DNA from: AP-15 sp963785565
Lineage (GTDB): Bacteria > Pseudomonadota > Alphaproteobacteria > ATCC43930 > CGMCC-115725
Reading direction: 5' to 3'
Assembly: GCA_963785565.1 (NCBI GenBank)
Contig: CAWAVV010000002.1
Location: 1-64,000 of the forward strand
DNA: 64,000 nt
Shown here: one piece after another, positions 7,944 through 17,078 of the stretch
Layout: each line of letters opens with the position of its first letter
Position numbering within the stretch: the stretch's first letter is position 1
Notes under the pieces: generated by a model
The model's input: the letters and a program-made list of their open reading frames with translations, nothing else
Told to the model about the DNA's origin: nothing
Databases searched by the model: none
Position numbers and translations under genes: made by a program

Positions 7944-8921
7944 TCAGACGAACAGCTTTTCGTTCTGAAGCCCGTCATAGAGATGGGCCACGTTTTCGCC
8001 ATAGCCGTTCCATTTCAAAGTAGGTACGCGCTCGTCGCTGCCGAGCACTCGCTCGGTTGCCTGGCTCCAGCGCGGGTGCGGCACTTCTGGGTTGACGTTC
8101 GCCCAGAAGCCGTATTCGTCGCCCTGCACGGTCTCCCAGAACGATACCGGCCGCTTGTCGGTGAACGAGACGCGCACGATCGACTTCGCCGATTTAAACC
8201 CATATTTCCACGGCAATGCCAGACGCAGCGGAGCTCCGTCCTGCTTGGCCACCGGCTTGCCGTACATGCCGGTCACAAAAAACGCGAGTTCGTTGCGTGC
8301 TTCGGCCACGGTGAGGCCCTCGATATAGGGCCAGGGATACCAGAACTGCTTCTGGCCGGGCGCCTGCGCGGGGTCGAGAAACGTCTCCATCCGGACATAT
8401 TTGGCCGAACCCAACGGTTTGGCGAAATCGACAAATGCGGCCATCGCAAAGCCGCTCCACGGCACCGCCATCGACCACGCCTCAACGCAGCGATGGCGAT
8501 AGAGCCGCTCCTCGAGCGGCATCTTTTTTAGGAGATCGTCGATGCCGACCGTCATCTCCTTTTCGACCATTCCGTCGATCTTGATTGTCCACGGGCGGAT
8601 CTTTAGCTGCTGAGCGTCATCGGCAATAGACTTATCCGACCCGTATTCATAGAAGTTATTGTAATTCTCGGAATATTTCGCGTCGGTAATCGGCCGGTCG
8701 AGCGTATATCGCGGGTTACGCTTGAACGGATAGAGCCCGGCCGAAGGATCTTCCTCGGTCGCCGCCGCCGCGACCGCAGTCATCAGCCCGGACGTCAGCC
8801 CAGGGACCAATATCGACCCCAGCCCCATCGCCTTGAGCAATGCTCTGCGCCCGAGATACACCGTCTCCGGAGTGGCCTCGCTCTCGGGAAGCTCCCACCC
8901 CTTTTTGCGCCGGATCAGCAT
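7944..8921 (-). CDS. msrP: Protein-methionine-sulfoxide reductase catalytic subunit MsrP (YedY)
   Basis: A 325-residue periplasmic molybdoenzyme that repairs oxidised methionines in envelope proteins. A twin-arginine signal (GRRALLKAMGLG, Arg pair at residues 25-26) precedes the sulfite-oxidase-type molybdopterin fold. The Mo-ligand cysteine lies in YRHRCVEAWSM, and the conserved WKYGFKSAKSIVRVSF segment follows. The heme membrane partner gene msrQ normally sits next to it but is absent here. The start at 8921 is preferred because it puts the Tat signal close to the N-terminus; an upstream in-frame start adds 19 residues. Confidence 0.93.
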   Translation of the reverse strand: MLIRRKKGWELPESEATPETVYLGRRALLKAMGLGSILVPGLTSGLMTAVAAAATEEDPSAGLYPFKRNPRYTLDRPITDAKYSENYNNFYEYGSDKSIADDAQQLKIRPWTIKIDGMVEKEMTVGIDDLLKKMPLEERLYRHRCVEAWSMAVPWSGFAMAAFVDFAKPLGSAKYVRMETFLDPAQAPGQKQFWYPWPYIEGLTVAEARNELAFFVTGMYGKPVAKQDGAPLRLALPWKYGFKSAKSIVRVSFTDKRPVSFWETVQGDEYGFWANVNPEVPHPRWSQATERVLGSDERVPTLKWNGYGENVAHLYDGLQNEKLFV

Positions 8922-9018
8922 TGCCGCACTCTCACATCGTTGCGATCCATAATCTGGAGCGCCAACACTCGGCTCCAAGTCACGGTTTCGCGAGCAGCAA
9001 CGCGCCCCCTCTGGGGTA

Positions 9019-11061
9019 CTACTGCGCCGCGTCGGCCGTCCGCGAGGCCAGCACTTTTTCCGCCGGCCTTCCGGTCAGCTCCTGCATATGGTCGAAGCGA
9101 TGGGCAAAGCTGCCGACCCCCATCGTCAGCGAACGCAGCTCGACGATCAGATCGTGCAATTCGTTTTGCGGCATATGGGCGCTGACCACATCCCAGCCGG
9201 GCCAGCCTTCCTTGGCGTCGTAGCCGAGGATCTGGCCGCGGCGGCCGGAAACCAGCCGCTGAACCCGCGCGGTAAAGGCGTTGGGGACCGAGATCTCGAC
9301 TGAATCGATCGGTTCGAGCAGGATCGGCTCGCATTTCGGCAGCGCTTCCTGCACCCCCTGCCGGCCCGCGGTATGAAACGCCTGGTCCGAACTGTCGACG
9401 GCGTGGAACTGGCCGGTGATCAATGTGACCGCGACATCGACGACGGGGAAGCCGAGCGGACCGCGGTGCAACGCCTCGACCACGCCCTCCTCGACCGCGG
9501 GGATGTAGTTGCGTGGAATCGCGCCGCCGACGACGCTGTCAGTGAAGGTAAAGCCCGAGCCACGCGGCAATGCCTTGACCTCGATCGTCACATCCGCGAA
9601 CTGCCCGTGGCCGCCGCTCTGCCGCTTGAAGCGCGAATGCTGCTGGGTTCCGCGCCGGATCGTCTCCTTATAGGGCACCGCCGCCGGCCGGCCGTTGACC
9701 GCGAGATTGTGGCGGTTGCGCAGACGGTCCATCGCGATCTGCAGGTGGATATCGCCTTGCCCCCACAGCACCATCTCTTGCGTATCGGCGTTCTGGTCGA
9801 GTTCGAGGGTCGGATCCTCCTCGACCAGCTTGCCGATGGCGCCGGTCAATTTGACGTCGTCGGCGCGCTTCTCCGAGGTGATCGCGAGGCCGAAGACCGG
9901 CTGCGGACGCTCGGGCCGCGGCAACGGGTCGGCCTTCCCCGACGGGGTCAATACGACGCCGGTCGCGATGTCCTCCATGCGGGTCAGCCCGACCACCTCG
10001 CCGGCTTGGGCCGAGGCGAGCTTTTCGTGCTGCCCGCCGGTCACCCGCAGCAGCCCGGCGACGCGGGTGCCGTTCAGCACCATGCCCTCGGTGATCGTCC
10101 CGCGCCAGACCCGCACCAGGGACAGCTTGCCGGTATGCGGCAGGTGATAGGTTTTGATTACTTGGGCCAGCGGCTCGCCCTCGGCGGCGATCCCCTGACG
10201 CGCCGCGGTTTCCTGCGGCGACGGCGCCTCGTGACGCAGCGCCTTCCACAACCGGCGGACCCCGTAATCAGCCAGCCCCGAGCCGAGAAACACCGGCACG
10301 ACCTGCGCCCCTTTGAGGGTCTGGGTCAGATGCCGGTATATTTCCTCCTTCGGCGGCTCGACCTCTTCGAGCAATTGTTCGAGCAAGGTATCGTCGAAAT
10401 CGGCGAGCTTCTCGATCAGACCGTTGCGGGTCTCCCGTTCCTGGTCCCAGAACCCGTCCGGCAACGGCATCAGATCGGACGCCTGACCCGGGCGATAGCG
10501 GTAGGCGCGCTCGCTGACCAAATCGACATAGCCGGTGATCTCGCTCTCGGCGCCGCGCAACGGCACCTGGCGCAGCACGAGCGGCCGGCTCGACACCGAT
10601 TGCAATGCCGCCAGCACGTCCCGCACCCGCGCGTTCGCGTTGTCCATCTTGTTGATGAAGATCATGTGCGGGATCGTGTGCTGGTCGAGAAAGCGCAGCA
10701 GCGCGCTGATCGTCAGCGCGCGTTCGACCTCGGGCTCGACGACGACGACGGCGACATCGCTGGCCAGTAATGCGCCTTGCGCTTCGTACAGCAGCTCAAC
10801 CGAGCCCGGGCAGTCGAGGATCGTCCACGGGTCGCCGAGAAAGCTGGCGCTGGCGACATTGAGCTCGGTCGACATCTGCCGGGCCCGCGCCTCCGGGGCA
10901 TGGTCGCCAACCGAATTCCCGTCGCGCACGCTGCCCCGCCGGCCGGTCGAGCCGGCCGCGAACAGAAGGGCTTCGAGCAGGGTCGTCTTGCCCGATAGGT
11001 ATGGACCGATCAGAGCGGCGCAGCGCGGGGCCGCGGGTGCGTTCGCTGACGTATTCGCCAT
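9019..11061 (-). CDS. Elongation factor G-like translational GTPase (paralogue)
   Basis: A 680-residue EF-G family protein with GTPase domain, domain II, and domains III-V recognisable (for example GQGDIHLQIAMDRL, SGGHGQFADV, LEPIDSVEISVPN). It diverges from canonical EF-G in the GTPase motifs: the P-loop is GPYLSGKTT (residues 19-27) and switch II reads DCPGS (83-87) instead of DTPGH, so the catalytic His is replaced by Ser. NKMD (137-140) is intact. This pattern marks the accessory EF-G group rather than housekeeping FusA, which normally sits in the str operon. Role unknown. Confidence 0.88.
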   Translation of the reverse strand: MANTSANAPAAPRCAALIGPYLSGKTTLLEALLFAAGSTGRRGSVRDGNSVGDHAPEARARQMSTELNVASASFLGDPWTILDCPGSVELLYEAQGALLASDVAVVVVEPEVERALTISALLRFLDQHTIPHMIFINKMDNANARVRDVLAALQSVSSRPLVLRQVPLRGAESEITGYVDLVSERAYRYRPGQASDLMPLPDGFWDQERETRNGLIEKLADFDDTLLEQLLEEVEPPKEEIYRHLTQTLKGAQVVPVFLGSGLADYGVRRLWKALRHEAPSPQETAARQGIAAEGEPLAQVIKTYHLPHTGKLSLVRVWRGTITEGMVLNGTRVAGLLRVTGGQHEKLASAQAGEVVGLTRMEDIATGVVLTPSGKADPLPRPERPQPVFGLAITSEKRADDVKLTGAIGKLVEEDPTLELDQNADTQEMVLWGQGDIHLQIAMDRLRNRHNLAVNGRPAAVPYKETIRRGTQQHSRFKRQSGGHGQFADVTIEVKALPRGSGFTFTDSVVGGAIPRNYIPAVEEGVVEALHRGPLGFPVVDVAVTLITGQFHAVDSSDQAFHTAGRQGVQEALPKCEPILLEPIDSVEISVPNAFTARVQRLVSGRRGQILGYDAKEGWPGWDVVSAHMPQNELHDLIVELRSLTMGVGSFAHRFDHMQELTGRPAEKVLASRTADAAQ

Positions 11062-11216
11062 GGGAGGCGCCTCCAGCCATCTTGTTGGACGACCGCGGAG
11101 GGGCCGAGACTACGGCCCGGCGGCGCCCGGTCTATCCTCAAATCTGGCGCGGCCGGCGCCTGTAACGCAAACGAAATCTAGCAGCACCCGACCGGCGCCG
11201 ATTTCGCGGGCGCGCA

Positions 11217-12420
11217 TTAAGTCAGCGCGCGGCAGGCGCGGTCGATGCGCGCACAGGCCTCCCGCAACACCTCGCTCGACGTCGCGTAGGAGATGCGGAA
11301 ATGCGGCGACAGCCCGAAAGCCTCGCCATGCACCACCGCGACCCCGGTCTCCTCCAGCAGATAGCGGACGAAATCCTCGTCGTTGGCGATCGTCTTGCCG
11401 GCGGGGGTGCGCTTGCCGATGACCCCGGCGCAGGAGGGATAGACGTAAAATGCTCCCTCCGGCCGCGGGCAGAACAGGCCCGGGACCCGGTTCAGGAGAT
11501 CGACCACCAGGTCCCGCCGCTCCATAAAGCTCTTATTGTGGACCGGGATGAAATCTTTCGGCCCATTCAAGGCCTCGACCGCCGCCGCCTGGCTGATCGA
11601 GCACGGGTTGGCGGTCGAATTCGACTGGATCGCCCCCATCGCCTTGATCAACGCCTTGGGGCCGCCGCCAAAGCCGATGCGCCAGCCGGTCATGCAATAA
11701 GCTTTCGACACGCCGTTGACAGTCAGGGTGCGTTCGTAAAGCGCGCGGCTCGACCTGTGCGATCGTCCGGTATTCGAAATCGTCGTAGACCAGGTGCTCA
11801 TACATGTCGTCGGTCATGACCCAGACATGCGGGTGACGCAGCAAAACGTCGGCGACGCCGCGCAGATCGGCCTCGCTGTAGGCGGAGCCGGTCGGGTTCG
11901 ACGGCGAGTTCAGGATCAGCCACTTGGTCTTGGGCGTAATCGCCGCGTCGAGATCCTCGGGCCGCAGCCGGAAGCCATTATTCTGCGGGCACGGCACCGG
12001 CACCGGTGTGCCGTCGCACAGCAATACCATTTCGGGGTACGACACCCAGAACGGCGCCGGGATCACGACCTCGTCGCCCGGATTGATGGTGGCGACCATC
12101 GCGTTGTACAGCACCTGCTTGCCGCCGGCGCTGATCGTGATCTGCGAAGTCTCGTAGTCGAGATCGTTCTCGCGCTTGAACTTGGCCGCCACCGCGCGCT
12201 TCAGCTCGATCGACCCGTCAAACGTCGTGTATTTGGTTTCGCCGCGCCGCATCGCCGCGATCGCCGCTTCCTTGATGTTGTCGGGCGTATCGAAATCGGG
12301 CTCGCCGACAGACAGGCTGATGATGTCGCGCCCGGCAGCCTTCAACTCGGTGGCGAGGGCGGTCATCGCCATGGTCGGCGATGGTTTGACGCGCGCAAGA
12401 CGGTCGGCAAGAAAGGGCAT
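11217..12420 (-). pseudogene. Class I aspartate aminotransferase-like gene with a single-base frameshift
   Basis: PLP-dependent aminotransferase of the AspC/AatA group. The first part starts at ATG 12420 (MPFLADRLARVKPSPT) and runs through SVGEPDFDTP and LNSPSNPTGSAYS to VEPRA. The second part continues in another frame from LYERTLTVNG, containing the PLP lysine in VSKAYCMTGWRIGF, down to the stop at 11217. Removing one G from the GCGCGC run at 11741-11746 restores the expected EPRLYERTL junction. All catalytic blocks survive, so this is a sequence error or a very recent inactivation. Aspartate-oxaloacetate interconversion is the expected reaction. Confidence 0.87.
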
Positions 12421-12650
12421 GACAGGCCTAAGGTTGCGAGGAGAGAAACGGTCAACACTACACGTGGAGCCGGCTGGTGTGAAGCCGGTTCCGGCCCGCG
12501 CGGCATTGAGTTTGCGTCTGACGGGTGGTCGAGGCACCCTGTCTTCCGACGGGCCATCGGGCTGGATCTGTTGATCCCGATCCGTTGGGTCAATACGATC
12601 GGCGGCGAGTGTCCGACCCGGAATGAAATGAACGATCCCGCCACAATATC

Positions 12651-12730
12651 GTCGTCCCCGCGCAAGCGGGAACCCAGGACCACCGGCACGTCGCTCGCCC
12701 CTGGGTTCCCGCTTTCGCGGGAAAGACGGA
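12651..12730. repeat. REP-like palindromic element
   Basis: Two inverted arms, CCCCGCGCAAGCGGGAACC followed by CAGG and, after about 20 bases, CCTGGGTTCCCGCTTTCGCG, form a long hairpin in the 366-bp spacer between the aminotransferase and the small gene at 12787. The sequence resembles the CCCGCGAAAGCGGGAA repeats common in proteobacteria. Apart from this the spacer 12421-12786 shows no gene. Confidence 0.65.
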
Positions 12731-12786
12731 TAAGTGTGGATCTTCTATGCTTTCCGGATCGGGCTGCGAGCTATAAGGGTGGAGAC

Positions 12787-13005
12787 ATGGAAAAGTTCAG
12801 CTGCACCAGGTCGTTAAGCGAGGAAATCTATTACGCGACGTTGATCGCCGAAAACGCCCAGCAAGCCAAAGAAATGGCCATCGCCGAAGTCAATCAGAAA
12901 TTCTCGAAAAGCGGCGGCCGCCTCAGAGAATGGAGTGTCAGGGTTCTCGAATCGGGCGTGGAAGGCCCCGCACGCATCCTCGACTGCGGCTACCGCGAAG
13001 CGTAA
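12787..13005 (+). CDS. Small hypothetical protein
   Basis: A 72-residue protein starting at ATG 12787 after GGGTGGAGAC. It has no signal peptide or hydrophobic stretch; the middle is helical (LIAENAQQAKEMAIAEVNQK) and the end looks like a beta strand pair (REWSVRVLESG, ARILDCGYREA). No family recognised. Composition is less GC-extreme than the flanks, and it stands alone after a REP-like hairpin. Confidence 0.6.
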   Translation: MEKFSCTRSLSEEIYYATLIAENAQQAKEMAIAEVNQKFSKSGGRLREWSVRVLESGVEGPARILDCGYREA

Positions 13006-13121
13006 ACCCACTCCTTGGAGCCGACCTGTCGGATGCCCTCCCGCCGGGTTACCTGAGACTAGCCAACGGGGCGGTAGGATCTCTGTCGCTATTGGGCCGG
13101 TATCCATCACCGCCCCGGTCC

Positions 13122-13379
13122 TCACCGGCCAAACCCCTCCATGTGTTTGGGATTTGTCGCGTAGTCCGTGGGGGCGTCGGTTACGACACCACAGCAATCC
13201 CGCATCGAATCGTGAGGTGACGGCTGTACCGTCGGTGTTTCGGCCTTGTTGGGGTCGGCTGAGGCGAGCAGACGGCGCAAGGCCTCTTCGACCAAGTCTT
13301 TCACTTTGCGTCCGCGCAGCGCGGCCTCGGCTTTGACGCGTCGATACAAATCGTCCGAGAGGTCGACGGTGGTTCTCAT
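13122..13379 (-). CDS. Ribbon-helix-helix antitoxin-like protein (orphan)
   Basis: An 85-residue protein starting at ATG 13379. The N-terminus MRTTVDLSDDLYRRVKAEAA then LRGRKVKDLVEEALRRLL is a typical ribbon-helix-helix DNA-binding unit of VapB/ParD-like antitoxins; the C-terminal half is unstructured. Such proteins repress their own promoter and neutralise a toxin, usually a PIN nuclease encoded just downstream. Here nothing coding follows (13006-13121 is empty), so the partner is missing. A tandem AAGCATAT repeat sits just upstream of the start. Confidence 0.72.
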   Translation of the reverse strand: MRTTVDLSDDLYRRVKAEAALRGRKVKDLVEEALRRLLASADPNKAETPTVQPSPHDSMRDCCGVVTDAPTDYATNPKHMEGFGR

Positions 13380-13383
13380 GCTA

Positions 13384-13399
13384 AAGCATATAAGCATAT
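13384..13399. promoter_or_regulatory. Tandem 8-bp repeat at antitoxin promoter
   Basis: AAGCATAT occurs twice head to tail (13384-13391 and 13392-13399), 5 bp upstream of the ribbon-helix-helix start codon in an unusually AT-rich patch. Ribbon-helix-helix dimers commonly bind such direct repeats, so autoregulation is likely; this is inference. Confidence 0.45.
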
Positions 13400-13478
13400 T
13401 TATGGTTTAAAGCAATTCGTTGTACGCGGCACCGCATGGCTGACGGGAACGCTAGTCGCTCCACTGCCGATGCGCTCC

Positions 13479-14636
13479 TTATTCCGGAAAAATGCCGAGT
13501 AGCTCGCCGATGCGGTCGGCGGCTTTGAGGCCGTGGCCGGTCAGCACCACGACCGTCGTCTCGTGCGGGGCGATCGTGCCGTCGCGCAACAGCAGCGTCA
13601 GCGCGGCGACGGCGGTGGCGGCGGAGGGCTCGACAAACAGGCCGAGCCGGCCCAACGCCGCCAGCGCCGGCGCGATCTCCTCTTCGGCGACGGCGGCGAC
13701 GCCGCCTTTCGAGCGGCGCAAAGCCTGCAACACCTCGGCGGTGCGCACCGGCCGGATTGTGGCGATCCCGTCGGCGATCGTCGGCTGTGCCCGGAATGGC
13801 ACAAATCCCTGGGCGCCCGCGACCCAGGCGGCGGCCAATGCCGCGCAATTCGCCGCCTGCACCGCAAACAGCCGCGGTCGGCCCCCGATCTCACCGGCCT
13901 TCCCGATTTCGCCGCACCGTTCGAGTTCGTCGAAGCCGCGGTCGAGGCCGAGGATATTGCTGCCATAGCCGGTGGGCACCAGGATGTTGTCGGGAGTGCG
14001 AAAGCCCAGTTGCTCCCACAACTCGAAGGCCAGGGTCTTGGTGCCCTCGATGAAATAGGGGTGCCAGTTGTGGCTCGCGTAAAAGCTTTCGCCGGTAGCC
14101 GCGAGCGCCGCCTCGGTCACCGACTGGCGGGTGCCCGGGATTGCACGAACTTCGGCGCCGGAGGCGGCGATCTGCACCAGCTTGGCGCGTGGCGCCGCGG
14201 CCGGGACATAGATCCGGCAGGGGATGCCGGCCGCCGCCGCGTAGGTCGCGATCGAGGCGCCGGCGTTCCCGGAGGAATCCTCGTGGATCGGCCCGACCCC
14301 GGCCTCGATCAGATGGTTGATCATGACCGCGGTGCCGCGGTCCTTGAACGACCCGGTCGGCATCTGCAATTCGAGCTTGAACAGGACCGGGGCGCCCTGC
14401 CAGTCGCGCCGCACCAGCGGGGTCCAGCCCTCGCCGAGCGAGACCCGCGGCGGTCCGCGCAATGCCAGTGCCGCGGCGTAGCGCCACAACGAAGCATCGC
14501 CCACCGCGATATCGCCGCGCGACAGACCATCACCTGGAGCCAAGTTCAGGTGGCTGCCGCAATCGCACCGCCAGCGCGGCCGGTCGGCGGCCCAGGCGCG
14601 TCTGCAGGCTGGGCAATCATAGGTCGGGGTGATCAT
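13479..14636 (-). CDS. Threonine synthase-like PLP enzyme
   Basis: A 385-residue fold-type II PLP enzyme. The N-terminus carries a zinc-ribbon cysteine set (C8, C11, C24, C26), then GEGWTPL, the Schiff-base lysine in TGSFKDRG (K98), SSGNAGASIATYAA and a C-terminal GHGLKAADR block. This layout is typical of ThrC-type threonine synthases (O-phosphohomoserine to threonine), including members that may act on other substrates. It is divergent from the transporter operon at 14862, separated by 225 bp rich in GC hairpins. A GGAGAG ribosome site precedes ATG 14636. Confidence 0.83.
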   Translation of the reverse strand: MITPTYDCPACRRAWAADRPRWRCDCGSHLNLAPGDGLSRGDIAVGDASLWRYAAALALRGPPRVSLGEGWTPLVRRDWQGAPVLFKLELQMPTGSFKDRGTAVMINHLIEAGVGPIHEDSSGNAGASIATYAAAAGIPCRIYVPAAAPRAKLVQIAASGAEVRAIPGTRQSVTEAALAATGESFYASHNWHPYFIEGTKTLAFELWEQLGFRTPDNILVPTGYGSNILGLDRGFDELERCGEIGKAGEIGGRPRLFAVQAANCAALAAAWVAGAQGFVPFRAQPTIADGIATIRPVRTAEVLQALRRSKGGVAAVAEEEIAPALAALGRLGLFVEPSAATAVAALTLLLRDGTIAPHETTVVVLTGHGLKAADRIGELLGIFPE

Positions 14637-14861
14637 CGCTGCTCTCCGGCACTCAGCAGATCACGTCCATCGCCGTGATGAAAAGAGCAAAACCCGGCCG
14701 CGGCCCGGCGGCGTCAGCCGGCATCACGCGTAGTGCCGAGCGCGACAACCTGACACCAGTCTTACCAGGCGACACGCTAGCCCGTTCGGGGTATAGACGC
14801 GGCCAGCCGGCCGGTGAGGCGGCCAGCCGGCGGACTGGCCAAAACCGCCATAAACGGGAGG

Positions 14862-16130
14862 ATGATCGTGACCAGCGGAGCCCTTTTGCCGAAACTCGAC
14901 CGCCGTGGCGTACTCAAGGCTGCCGCTGCGGCCGGCGTCGTCCAGCTTGCCGCACCCTTCGTCATCACCGCGCGGGCCGCGGACGAGATCAAGTTCGGCC
15001 TCGACGATCCGTTGACCGGCACCTATGCCGAGCTCGGCAGGAACGAGCAGATCGGCTGCCAATTGGCGATCGATCAGATCAACGCCAAGGGCGGCATCCT
15101 CGGCCGCCAGGCCCAGCTGCTGGTCGAAGATTCGACCAGCGCCGATACCGGCACCGCGGTGCAGAAGGCGCGCAAGCTGATCGAGCGCGACAAGGTCGAC
15201 TTTCTGCTCGGCAACGTCAACTCGGCCATGGCCCTGGCGCTCGGCGAAGTCTCCAACCAGCTGAAGACATTGCACATCGTGACCGGAGGTCACACCGACC
15301 CGGTCACCGGCACCGACTGCCATTGGAACGTGTTCCGGGTCTGCAACACGACGCGCATGGAGACCAACTCGGTGTCGACCTTGCTGCTGAACAAATTCGG
15401 CAAGAAGTGGTACTTCATTACCCCCGACTATGCCTTTGGCCACTCGCTGCAGCAGGGTTTCGAGGCGAGCCTCAAAAAATACGGCGGCACCGAGGCCGGC
15501 GCCTCGCTGACGCCGCTCGGGGCTACGGACTATTCCTCGTATCTGATCAAGGCCCAGGCGGCGAATCCCGAGGTGATCATCTTTCTCACCGCCGGCCAGG
15601 ATGCGGTCAATTCGCTGAAGCAGGCGGTCCAGTTCGGCCTCGACAAGCGCTTTCACATCGCCGGCGCGCAGCAGGAGCTCGAAGTCCTCGAGGGGCTGCC
15701 GCCCGAGGCGCGTATCGGCACCTGGGTATTCGAGTGGTACTGGGTGCAGCCGAATGTGCCGCACGTGAAGGAGTTCGTCGCCGATATCAGGAAGATGAAC
15801 GGCGGCAAGGTCGCGACCTCGCGCCATTGGTTCGGCTATGCCGCCACCTGGACCTGCGCGCTCGTCGCCAACCAAGAGAAGACGCTCGACGCGGTCAAGC
15901 TCGCCAAGGCGCTCGAAGGCTTCAAATTGCCGCCGGAAGTCGCCCTGATGCCGAACGAGACTTTCTACCGCGCCGGCGACCATCAGCTGATGCCGACGCT
16001 CTATGTCGGACATGCGGTCGAGAAGGGTCCCGAGCCCGAAGACCTGTTCCATGTCGACCAATTGGTCAAAGGCGCCGACGCCGCCCTGCCGGTCGCCGAG
16101 ACCGGGTGCCACCTCAAATGGCCGGTCTAA
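14862..16130 (+). CDS. Branched-chain amino acid-type ABC transporter, substrate-binding protein
   Basis: A 422-residue periplasmic binding protein of the LivJ/Leu-Ile-Val-binding fold. A Tat-like leader (DRRGVLKAAAAAGVVQLAAP, cleavage likely near ARAADE) precedes the type I binding fold starting EIKFGLDDPLTGTYAELG. First gene of a five-gene transporter operon. The frame opens at ATG 14862, but GGGAGG abuts that codon directly while GTG 14868 lies six bases further, so translation may actually begin at the GTG. The ligand cannot be stated; related proteins bind amino acids, urea or aromatic acids. Confidence 0.9.
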   Translation: MIVTSGALLPKLDRRGVLKAAAAAGVVQLAAPFVITARAADEIKFGLDDPLTGTYAELGRNEQIGCQLAIDQINAKGGILGRQAQLLVEDSTSADTGTAVQKARKLIERDKVDFLLGNVNSAMALALGEVSNQLKTLHIVTGGHTDPVTGTDCHWNVFRVCNTTRMETNSVSTLLLNKFGKKWYFITPDYAFGHSLQQGFEASLKKYGGTEAGASLTPLGATDYSSYLIKAQAANPEVIIFLTAGQDAVNSLKQAVQFGLDKRFHIAGAQQELEVLEGLPPEARIGTWVFEWYWVQPNVPHVKEFVADIRKMNGGKVATSRHWFGYAATWTCALVANQEKTLDAVKLAKALEGFKLPPEVALMPNETFYRAGDHQLMPTLYVGHAVEKGPEPEDLFHVDQLVKGADAALPVAETGCHLKWPV

Positions 16131-16211
16131 TCCGCCGATGAGGAAAGGCCTCCGGCCCCCCGACCAAGGCCGGGAGGAGGCGGCTGAGGGCCTCCAGGCT
16201 GGCTCGTCCTC

Positions 16212-17078
16212 ATGACCCAGCTGATCCTGTTCAACCTGTTTAACGGGCTGATCGTCGGCGCGTTCTATGCGCTGATGGCGCTCGGGCTGTCACTGATCCT
16301 GAACCTGACCGGGGTGATCAATTTCGCGCATGGCGGGTTTCTGGCGCTCGGCGCCTATATTGCCTTCACCCTGATCCCCTATATCGGGTTCTGGGGCGCG
16401 CTCGCAGTTGCGCCGGTCTTGACCGCGGCCATCGGCCTCCTGGTCGAGCGCGTGTTGATCCGCCGGCTATACGGCCGCGATCCGCTATACAGCCTGCTGC
16501 TGACATTCGGGCTCGCCTTTATTCTCGAGGACGGCACGCGCTACGTCTGGGGTGCCGGAACCCTGCCTTTCGCGATCCCAGCCTCGTTGTCCACCCCGCT
16601 TAGCAGCCAATTCTTTTTCCTGACCGGCTATCGCCTGTTCATGGTGGTTCTGGTAGTGGCGGTGGTAGCGGCATTGTTTCTGATCCTGAACCGCACCCGT
16701 CTCGGCATGCGCATCCGGGCCGGGACTTTGGATCTCGAAATGGTGTCGGTGCTCGGGGTCAACACCCGCATCTTGCGCAACCTCAATTTTGGCCTCGGCA
16801 TCTATCTTGCCGGCCTCGCGGGTGTGCTCGCCGCCGGAATGCTTGGATTGGAGCCGACAATCGGCAGCATGCTGATCATGCCGAGCTTTGTCGCGATTAT
16901 TATCGGCGGCCTCGGCAGCCTGCCCGGTACTTTGCTGGGCGGCCTGTTGATCGGCGTTGCTTCGGGGATGACTACGGTGTTTTTCCCGTCCGCCTCCGAG
17001 GCGGTCATCTATGTGATGATGGCGCTCGTCCTGCTGGTCCGGCCGCGCGGGTTGCTCGGCGAGGAAGGCCGGTTCTAG
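16212..17078 (+). CDS. livH: Branched-chain amino acid ABC transporter permease LivH
   Basis: A 288-residue inner-membrane permease with about eight hydrophobic segments and the family hallmarks GVINFAHGGFLALGAYIA near residue 35-52 and GGLGSLPGTLLGGLLIG near the C-terminus. It pairs with LivM to form the channel. The stop TAG shares its last base with the GTG start of the next gene, indicating translational coupling. It follows the binding protein by about 80 bp. Confidence 0.93.
   Translation: MTQLILFNLFNGLIVGAFYALMALGLSLILNLTGVINFAHGGFLALGAYIAFTLIPYIGFWGALAVAPVLTAAIGLLVERVLIRRLYGRDPLYSLLLTFGLAFILEDGTRYVWGAGTLPFAIPASLSTPLSSQFFFLTGYRLFMVVLVVAVVAALFLILNRTRLGMRIRAGTLDLEMVSVLGVNTRILRNLNFGLGIYLAGLAGVLAAGMLGLEPTIGSMLIMPSFVAIIIGGLGSLPGTLLGGLLIGVASGMTTVFFPSASEAVIYVMMALVLLVRPRGLLGEEGRF

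Noticed and set aside
9373..10770. Long plus-strand open frame opposite the EF-G gene
   Set aside because: Antisense shadow of a clear EF-G protein; rich in Arg/Asp/Gln with no motif.
14724..16112. Long minus-strand open frame opposite the binding-protein gene
   Set aside because: Antisense shadow; the plus-strand protein is a full binding protein with a leader.
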